The translations under genes and the position numbers were made by a program. A stretch of DNA of 64,000 bases. Source: Pantoea cypripedii (GTDB lineage Bacteria; Pseudomonadota; Gammaproteobacteria; Enterobacterales; Enterobacteriaceae). Below the pieces are notes generated by a model. It was given only the letters and a program-made list of their open reading frames with translations, did not search any database and was not told where the DNA came from. The stretch covers positions 877,604 to 941,603 of the forward strand of contig NZ_MLJI01000001.1 of NCBI RefSeq assembly GCF_002095535.1, in the 5' to 3' direction. Shown here piece after piece: positions 58,516 to 64,000 of this stretch. Position 1 is the stretch's first letter. The number at the start of each line of letters is the position of its first letter.

Positions 58516-59227
58516 TCAGGTACAGAAGTACTACGGCGACAATCATGTGTTGAAAGGGGTCGATCTCGATATCGAAATGGGCGAGGTGATCTCCATCATC
58601 GGCCGCAGCGGGTCGGGTAAAAGTACCTTGCTGCGCTGCATGAACGGACTGGAAGGCTATCAGGAAGGCAGCATCAAACTCGGCGGCATGACCATTACCG
58701 ACCGGGAATCCCAGGCGCGTGACATCAGCCGTTCGGTCGGCATGGTGTTCCAGAGCTTCAACCTGTTCCCGCATATGACGGCGCTGGAGAACGTCATGCT
58801 GGCACCGCGCCGCGTACTGAAAAAGAGCGAGGCGGAGTGCCGGGAACTGGCAAAACAGATGCTGGAAAAAGTCGGCCTCGGTGAGCGCCTCGACTATTAC
58901 CCGGCCAATCTTTCGGGCGGTCAGCAGCAGCGCGTGGCGATTGCCCGTGCGCTGGCGATGCAGCCCAAAGTATTACTTTGTGACGAGATCACCTCGGCGC
59001 TCGATCCTGAGCTGGTGGGTGAAGTGCTGAAGGTGCTGGAGCAACTGGCAGCAGAAGGCATGACGCTGATTCTCGTGACACATGAAATGAACTTCGCCCG
59101 CGACGTGGGCGATCGTGTGGTCTTTATGCATCAGGGACGCGTCTGGGAGCAGGGCGACAGCAAAACGGTGTTCGCCAATCCGCAAACCGCGGAACTGAAA
59201 CAATTTATCTCGACGGTTCGTCTCTAA
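58496..59227 (+). CDS. hpxI: ABC transporter ATPase HpxI
   Basis: 243 residues of the polar amino acid transporter ATPase family. Walker A GRSGSGKST (36-44), Q-loop VFQSFNLFPHMT, signature [15 protein letters not shown], Walker B VLLCDEITSALDPE, switch His VTHEMNFA. The usual Glu after Walker B is retained in CDEITS. Confidence 0.88.
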   Translation: MPLITINQVQKYYGDNHVLKGVDLDIEMGEVISIIGRSGSGKSTLLRCMNGLEGYQEGSIKLGGMTITDRESQARDISRSVGMVFQSFNLFPHMTALENVMLAPRRVLKKSEAECRELAKQMLEKVGLGERLDYYPANLSGGQQQRVAIARALAMQPKVLLCDEITSALDPELVGEVLKVLEQLAAEGMTLILVTHEMNFARDVGDRVVFMHQGRVWEQGDSKTVFANPQTAELKQFISTVRL

Positions 59228-59248
59228 GCCAATAACAAGGAATTCATC

Positions 59249-60484
59249 ATGGACATCGCGCAGTTTCCGCAAATCAATCCACCGCAACGCCTGCTGATGG
59301 GGCCGGGGCCGATCAACGCTGATCCGCGCGTACTGCGCGCCATGTCTACACAGCTGATTGGTCAATACGACCCGGCGATGACGAATTACATGAATGAGGT
59401 AATGGCGCTGTATCGCGGCGTATTCCGTACCGAAAACCGCTGGACCATGTTGATCGACGGCACTTCACGCGCCGGGATCGAAGCGATTCTGCTGTCGGCG
59501 ATCCGTCCGGGCGACAAAGTGCTGGTGCCGGTATTCGGTCGTTTTGGTCATCTGTTGTGTGAAATTGCCCGCCGCTGCCGCGCGGAAGTACACACCATTG
59601 AGGTGCCGTGGGGCGAAGTGTTTACGCCGGATCAGATCGAAGACGCCATAAAGCGTATTAAGCCGCGTCTGCTGCTGACTGTGCAGGGTGATACCTCCAC
59701 CACCATGCTGCAACCGCTGGCTGAGCTGGGTGCCATTTGCCAGAAATATGGCGTGCTGTTCTACACCGATGCCACCGCCTCGCTCGGCGGCAACGCGCTG
59801 GAAACCGATGCCTGGGGCCTTGATGCGGTTTCGGCGGGGATGCAGAAATGCCTCGGCGGTCCGTCGGGTACGTCACCCATTACCCTCAGCCCGCAGATGG
59901 AAGCGGTGATCCGCAAACGTAAATGCGTGGAGGAGGGGATCCGTACCGCCGATCATCAGGACGGTGAGGACGAGATGATCTACTCCAACTACTTCGATCT
60001 TGGCATGATCATGGATTACTGGGGGCCGGAGCGTCTGAACCATCATACCGAAGCCACCACGGCGTTGTTTGGTGCGCGTGAGTGCGCGCGTCTGATCATG
60101 CAGGAAGGTCTGGATAACGGTATCGCCCGTCATAAGCTGCATGGCGATGCGCTGCTGAAAGGTATTCAGGGTATGGGGCTGGAAACCTTCGGTGACCTGC
60201 AACATAAGATGAATAACGTGCTGGGTGTGGTGATCCCGCAGGGCGTGAACGGCGACCAGGTGCGCAAGCTGGTGCTGGAAGATTTCGGCATTGAGATTGG
60301 CACTTCGTTTGGCCCGCTGCACGGCAAGGTTTGGCGCATCGGGACCATGGGCTACAACGCGCGCAAAGATTGCGTGATGCAAACCCTGACGGCGCTGGAA
60401 GCGGTGCTGAATCATCTGGGCTTCCGTTCCACACAGGGTGCGGCGCTCCAGGCGGCCTGGGATCATTACGGGAGCCACGCATGA
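59249..60484 (+). CDS. hpxJ: HpxJ, class V aminotransferase, likely ureidoglycine-glyoxylate aminotransferase
   Basis: 411 residues of the alanine-glyoxylate/PucG fold-type-I group. PLP Lys is K200 in SAGMQKCLGGPSG; cofactor Asp in FYTDATASLGG (D174); N-terminal LLMGPGPINADPRVL is the substrate-loop signature. In Klebsiella, HpxJ works with HpxK to process allantoate. Expected reaction: amino group of S-ureidoglycine to glyoxylate, giving oxalurate and glycine. ATGA overlap with hpxK. Confidence 0.84.
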   Translation: MDIAQFPQINPPQRLLMGPGPINADPRVLRAMSTQLIGQYDPAMTNYMNEVMALYRGVFRTENRWTMLIDGTSRAGIEAILLSAIRPGDKVLVPVFGRFGHLLCEIARRCRAEVHTIEVPWGEVFTPDQIEDAIKRIKPRLLLTVQGDTSTTMLQPLAELGAICQKYGVLFYTDATASLGGNALETDAWGLDAVSAGMQKCLGGPSGTSPITLSPQMEAVIRKRKCVEEGIRTADHQDGEDEMIYSNYFDLGMIMDYWGPERLNHHTEATTALFGARECARLIMQEGLDNGIARHKLHGDALLKGIQGMGLETFGDLQHKMNNVLGVVIPQGVNGDQVRKLVLEDFGIEIGTSFGPLHGKVWRIGTMGYNARKDCVMQTLTALEAVLNHLGFRSTQGAALQAAWDHYGSHA

Positions 60485-61740
60485 GTGAAAGCCTGATGAC
60501 TGCCAGCGAGGCGCAGTCCGCCGCCGCACGCGTCATGGCGCGCTGCGATGCGCTGGCTGAGATCAGTGAAACGGAAGATGGCCTGATGCGGGTCTACCTC
60601 TCGCCGGAACAAATGCGTGCTAATCAGCGCGTCGGTGAGTGGATGCAGGCCGCAGGTATGACGGTATGGCAGGATGCGGTTGGCAATATCTGCGGCCGCT
60701 ATGAATCCGCCACGCCGGGTGCACCGGCGCTGCTGCTCGGTTCACATCTCGATACCGTACGTAACGCCGGTCGCTATGACGGGATGCTTGGCGTATTGAG
60801 CGCGATTGAAACCGTACAGTGGCTGCACGATCACCAGCAGCGTCTGCCGCTGGCGATTGAGATTGTCGGCTTCGGCGACGAAGAGGGCACGCGTTTTGGT
60901 ATTACGCTGCTGGGCAGCCGTGGCATCACGGGCAGCTGGCCGGAAAGCTGGATCACCCATCCTGACGGCAATGGTATTACGGTTGCCCAGGCGATGCAGG
61001 ATGTTGGCTTAGACGCAGCAAAAATCCTTGATGCGGCGCGTGATGTTAATGATATCGCCGCCTATCTGGAGCTGCATATTGAGCAGGGGCCATGCCTGGA
61101 ACAGGAAGATCTGGCGCTCGGTGTGGTCACCGCCATCAACGGGGCTCGCCGCCTGAATTGCCGTTTTACCGGCGAAGCAGGCCATGCGGGTACGGTGCCG
61201 ATGACGCATCGTAAAGACGCACTGGCCGCAGCGGCCGAATGGATGGTGTTTATCGAGCAGACCACTCGCGAGCTGGATCCACAGCTGGTGGCGACGGTGG
61301 GAACGCTGCACTGCGCGCCAGGGGCGGTGAATGTCATCCCTGGTGACGTGCAGTTGTCACTGGATGTGCGCGGCCCGCAGGATGAACCGCTGGCCCGTCT
61401 GCTGTCGCTGTTACTGACCCAGGCGGAAGCCATTGCCTTACGCCGTGGCCTGACCTTCAGCGCTGACGAGTATTATCGTATCGCTGCGACGGCCTGCGAT
61501 GCGCGTCTGCAACAGGCGCTGAGTCATGCGCTGGAAACGGTGCAGGGGCGCAGTTTGTCGCTGCCAAGTGGTGCCGGACACGATGCGATCGCTATTGCCG
61601 AGCGCTGGCCGGTGGGGATGCTGTTTGTGCGCAATCATCGCGGTATCAGCCACCATCCGGCGGAATCAGTGCAAACGGCGCACGTAGCGCTGGGTGTGCA
61701 GGCGTATTTGCAGGCGGTGTGCGATCTGGCACGGGCATAA
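60481..61740 (+). CDS. hpxK: HpxK, allantoate amidohydrolase (M20 family)
   Basis: 419 residues, di-metal M20 peptidase/hydantoinase-carbamoylase fold. Metal ligands readable in GSHLDTVRNAGRYDGMLGVL (His, Asp), GFGDEEGTRFG (Glu-Glu), ELHIEQGP (His) and RNHRGISHHPAE (His). Dimerisation lid: CRFTGEAGHAGTVPM. Expected to release CO2 and ammonia from allantoate to form ureidoglycine. ATG lies in the hpxJ stop; an ATG at 60331 is inside hpxJ and rejected. Confidence 0.88.
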   Translation: MSESLMTASEAQSAAARVMARCDALAEISETEDGLMRVYLSPEQMRANQRVGEWMQAAGMTVWQDAVGNICGRYESATPGAPALLLGSHLDTVRNAGRYDGMLGVLSAIETVQWLHDHQQRLPLAIEIVGFGDEEGTRFGITLLGSRGITGSWPESWITHPDGNGITVAQAMQDVGLDAAKILDAARDVNDIAAYLELHIEQGPCLEQEDLALGVVTAINGARRLNCRFTGEAGHAGTVPMTHRKDALAAAAEWMVFIEQTTRELDPQLVATVGTLHCAPGAVNVIPGDVQLSLDVRGPQDEPLARLLSLLLTQAEAIALRRGLTFSADEYYRIAATACDARLQQALSHALETVQGRSLSLPSGAGHDAIAIAERWPVGMLFVRNHRGISHHPAESVQTAHVALGVQAYLQAVCDLARA

Positions 61741-61752
61741 AGGAGTGGTGGC

Positions 61753-62247
61753 ATGAATCTGGAGAGCTTTAATCAGTTGTCGCCAGCGGAAGCACAGGCG
61801 GCGATTGCCCATTGTGTCGCCATTCCCGCCTGGCAACAGGCGCTGGTGGCGGCTCGCCCGTTCACGGATAGCGCCGGGTTGATCGCCGAGGCCGAGGCAC
61901 TGGCCCAGCGGTGGCAGGGGGCGGAACTGGAACAGGCGCTGAGCGCTCATCCACGCATTGGTGAGAAAGCGCAGGGCAAAGGCAAAGAAGCCACGTTTTC
62001 ACGCAGCGAGCAATCCGCCATGTTGGATGCAGACGGTGCGTTGCAGTTTGCCATGCTGGCGGGGAATCAACGCTATGAACAGCGTTTTGGCCGGGTGTTT
62101 CTGATTCGCGCCAAAGGTCGTAGCGGCGAGGAAATGCTGGCGGAGTTGCAGCGCCGCCTCAATAATGATGCCGCGACAGAACAGCAGGAAGCGCTGGCAC
62201 AATTACGGGAAATCACTTTGTTACGGCTGAAGGAGAGCATCACATGA
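61753..62247 (+). CDS. uraD: 2-oxo-4-hydroxy-4-carboxy-5-ureidoimidazoline (OHCU) decarboxylase
   Basis: 164 residues, all-helical. Catalytic His66 in SAHPRIGEK; SRSEQSAMLDAD and the NQRYEQRFGRVFLIRAKGRS block are diagnostic. Converts OHCU to S-allantoin. Called hpxQ in Klebsiella, where it sits in a different cluster. 12 nt after hpxK, 4-nt overlap with uraH. Confidence 0.93.
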   Translation: MNLESFNQLSPAEAQAAIAHCVAIPAWQQALVAARPFTDSAGLIAEAEALAQRWQGAELEQALSAHPRIGEKAQGKGKEATFSRSEQSAMLDADGALQFAMLAGNQRYEQRFGRVFLIRAKGRSGEEMLAELQRRLNNDAATEQQEALAQLREITLLRLKESIT

Positions 62248-62579
62248 GCACCATCACCACGCATATTCTCGATACTTCGCTGGGTAAACCGGCGATTGGT
62301 GTGGCGATTTCGCTGGAGCAGAATAGCCCGGAAGGCTGGCTGCCGCTGGCACAGGGCAAGACCGATACCGACGGGCGAATTAAAGATTTGACGCCAGAGC
62401 CGTTAGCGCCGGGGCATTATCGACTCACCGCTGAAATTGGGGATTATTTTGCCGCAGCGGGTCGTGATGCGCTGTACGTCAGCGCGCAGATTGATTTTGT
62501 GCTGGGGGAAACCGGCAGCCATTATCATCTGCCGTTCCTGATTTCCCCGTGGTCGTGGTCAACCTATCGCGGCAGCTGA
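62244..62579 (+). CDS. uraH: 5-hydroxyisourate hydrolase (transthyretin-like)
   Basis: 111 residues with all HIUase signatures: N-terminal THILDTSLGKPA (catalytic H7), HYHLPFLISPWSWSTY and the C-terminal tetrapeptide YRGS. No signal peptide. Opens 5-hydroxyisourate to OHCU for UraD. Klebsiella name hpxT. Last gene of the operon; it ends 9 nt from the convergent yafV stop, with no visible terminator between. Confidence 0.94.
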   Translation: MSTITTHILDTSLGKPAIGVAISLEQNSPEGWLPLAQGKTDTDGRIKDLTPEPLAPGHYRLTAEIGDYFAAAGRDALYVSAQIDFVLGETGSHYHLPFLISPWSWSTYRGS

Positions 62580-62588
62580 CAGACAAGG

Positions 62589-63356
62589 TTACAACGTGAA
62601 CGCATCCGCATCGCGCCACGCCGGGAAGCGTTCACGATACGCCTGCAACTCCTCCAGCGACAACTCAGCATCAATGCGCGCCCGCGCAAACGGCTCAGCG
62701 GCGGCCAGGATGTCACCCAGCGGTGAAATAATCCGGCTATCGCCGCTGTACTGGTGCTGATTACCGTCGCTGCCGACGCGATTACAACCCGCGACATAGG
62801 CCTGGTTTTCAATCGCCCTTGCCAGCAGCAGTGACTGCCAGTGCAGCGCACGCGGCGCGGGCCAGTTGGCGACAAACAGCGCCAGATCATAATCGTTGCG
62901 GTTGCGGGTAAAGACCGGGAAACGCAGGTCATAACAAATCTGCGGCAGAATGCGCCAGCCACGCCAGGTAAACACCTCGCGCGTTTCACCCGCGACATAA
63001 TGCTGATGCTCATTCGCCATGCGGAACAGATGGCGCTTGTCATACTGATGCAGCGTGCCATCCGGTTCCACCAGCAGGAAACGGTTTACCGCGCCTTTTT
63101 CGGTCTGGATTGCCGCGCTGCCGCCGACCAGCGCATTGCTGGTTTTGGCATGCTGGTGCAGCCACGCTACCACTTCTTCCTGCGGCAGCGAGCTTTCCGC
63201 TGCTTCCATCGCGAAGCCGGTAGTAAACATCTCTGGCAGCAGGATCAGATCGCGCCCTTCAATGCCTTTCAGCACGCCGTCGAAATGGCGCAGATTCGCT
63301 GCACCATCCATCCAGCTCAGAGTTTCCTGCAAAACGGTAATTTTCAAAGCTGACAT
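62589..63356 (-). CDS. yafV: omega-amidase YafV (nitrilase superfamily)
   Basis: 255 residues. Catalytic triad E42 (LLPEMFTTGFAM), K107 (QYDKRHLF) and C141 (ICYDLRFPVF). Hydrolyses alpha-ketoglutaramate to 2-oxoglutarate and ammonia. The ATG at 63356 lies inside the end of ybdL (13-nt overlap), and the frame start 16 codons upstream is not conserved. The pairing with a glutamine-dependent methionine transaminase fits methionine salvage. Confidence 0.93.
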   Translation of the reverse strand: MSALKITVLQETLSWMDGAANLRHFDGVLKGIEGRDLILLPEMFTTGFAMEAAESSLPQEEVVAWLHQHAKTSNALVGGSAAIQTEKGAVNRFLLVEPDGTLHQYDKRHLFRMANEHQHYVAGETREVFTWRGWRILPQICYDLRFPVFTRNRNDYDLALFVANWPAPRALHWQSLLLARAIENQAYVAGCNRVGSDGNQHQYSGDSRIISPLGDILAAAEPFARARIDAELSLEELQAYRERFPAWRDADAFTL

Positions 63357-64000
63357 AAACGCTCCGCAGCGGCGTCGAGCGTCGCTTCCTGTTTGGCAAA
63401 GCACAGGCGGATCAGCTTATGCGGGAAAGGATCGGCGCAGAACACCGACAGCGGAATCGCCGCTACGCCGACTTCTTTAGTCAGCCACTGGCAGAAACTC
63501 ACGTCATCCAGATCGGAAATGGCGCTGTAGTCTGCCAGCAGGAAGTAGGTGCCTTCACAGGGCAGCACTTCGAAACGACTTTTCGCCAGCGCCTGTACCA
63601 GACGGTCGCGGCGGGCGCGATAAAATTCTGGCAGCTCGCGATAGTGCTCCGGCTCGGCGCGCAGCATATCAGCAATCGCCAGCTGCGCCGGGGTATTCAC
63701 CGAGAAGGTCAGGTACTGGTGCACTTTGCGGATTTCCGCACTGATCGCCGCAGGTGCCACGCAGTAACCCACTTTCCAGCCGGTCATATGGAAGGTTTTA
63801 CCAAAAGACGACACGGCAATCGCGCGCTGACGCAATTCGGCATGGGCCAGCACGCTGGCATGTCCCTCTTCGGCGAAGCAGATGTGCTCGTAAACTTCGT
63901 CGCTCAGCACATAAATTTCCTGGGCGGCGATGGCCTGCCACAGCTGCGCGTAATCACTCTTGCGCCAGACGGTGGCGGAAGGGTTGTGCGGCGTATTCAG
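63344..64000 (-). CDS. ybdL: methionine/glutamine aminotransferase YbdL type (5' part outside window)
   Basis: C-terminal 218 codons; the frame runs off the right edge (visible part begins LNTPHNPSATVWR). Class I PLP aminotransferase: SDEVYEH, PLP Lys in SSFGKTFHMTGWKVGY, substrate Arg in KLIRLCFAK. Very close to E. coli YbdL, which prefers methionine, Phe and His and ketomethylthiobutyrate. In E. coli the ybdL and yafV genes are far apart; here they overlap. Confidence 0.92.
   Translation of the reverse strand: MNTPHNPSATVWRKSDYAQLWQAIAAQEIYVLSDEVYEHICFAEEGHASVLAHAELRQRAIAVSSFGKTFHMTGWKVGYCVAPAAISAEIRKVHQYLTFSVNTPAQLAIADMLRAEPEHYRELPEFYRARRDRLVQALAKSRFEVLPCEGTYFLLADYSAISDLDDVSFCQWLTKEVGVAAIPLSVFCADPFPHKLIRLCFAKQEATLDAAAERLCQL

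Noticed and set aside
47543..62579. The ureide island as an entirely new pathway
   Set aside because: Each gene has a recognisable counterpart in the described Klebsiella hpx system; only arrangement, promoters and the HpxXYZ role are open.

Overview
The window reads as a chromosomal segment of an enterobacterium, most likely Erwiniaceae (Pantoea or a close relative). Nearly every housekeeping protein resembles its Escherichia coli counterpart almost end to end, gene order largely follows the E. coli dapD-to-yafV segment, and an ERIC-type repeat is present. The genus is inferred from recall of related sequences, not from a search.

Layout. 1-857: 3' end of an alginate-lyase-like gene. 0.9-6.1 kb, minus strand: yaeH, dapD, an ERIC repeat, glnD and map. 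6.2-9.8 kb, plus: rpsB with its leader, tsf, pyrH, frr. 9.9-26.1 kb, plus: the envelope, lipid A and replication series dxr, uppS, cdsA, rseP, bamA, skp, lpxD, fabZ, lpxA, lpxB, rnhB, dnaE, accA. 26.2-37.97 kb: ldcC, yaeR, tilS, a small cytochrome c, rof/yaeP, arfB, proS, trmO, rcsF, the metNIQ methionine importer and gmhB. 38.0-38.9 kb: an rRNA operon that keeps its P1/P2 promoters, boxA, the first about 73 nt of 16S, a complete 5S and tRNA-Asp, but lacks the 16S body, the spacer tRNAs and all of 23S. At the break sits CTAGCTAGCTAG, a palindrome with stops in all six frames that looks like an assembly linker. 39.0-47.4 kb: dkgB, yafC, an MFS exporter, yafD, mltD, gloB, yafS, rnhA, dnaQ and a second tRNA-Asp identical to the first.

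47.5-62.6 kb is the accessory part: a compact allantoin/ureide nitrogen-scavenging island. It holds an NCS1 permease; a GntR regulator with allantoin racemase and allantoinase (hpxSAB); an oxamate/oxalurate module (hpxWXYZ); an RpiR regulator (hpxU); and an eight-gene operon with an ABC importer (hpxFGHI), an aminotransferase (hpxJ), allantoate amidohydrolase (hpxK), OHCU decarboxylase (uraD) and hydroxyisourate hydrolase (uraH). Together these would carry 5-hydroxyisourate or imported allantoin down to oxalate and ammonia. No urate-forming or urate-oxidising gene is in the window. Three sigma-54-type -24/-12 elements can be read, upstream of the permease, hpxW and hpxF, and a pair of GTATAC-centred palindromes lies before hpxS. 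This suggests joint control by nitrogen limitation and local regulators. The right edge holds the overlapping pair ybdL (cut by the window end) and yafV, which fits a transaminase/omega-amidase methionine-salvage pair.

The individual systems are known from other bacteria. The most unusual items are the collapsed rRNA operon and the consolidated, apparently sigma-54-controlled ureide island beside a tRNA-Asp gene.
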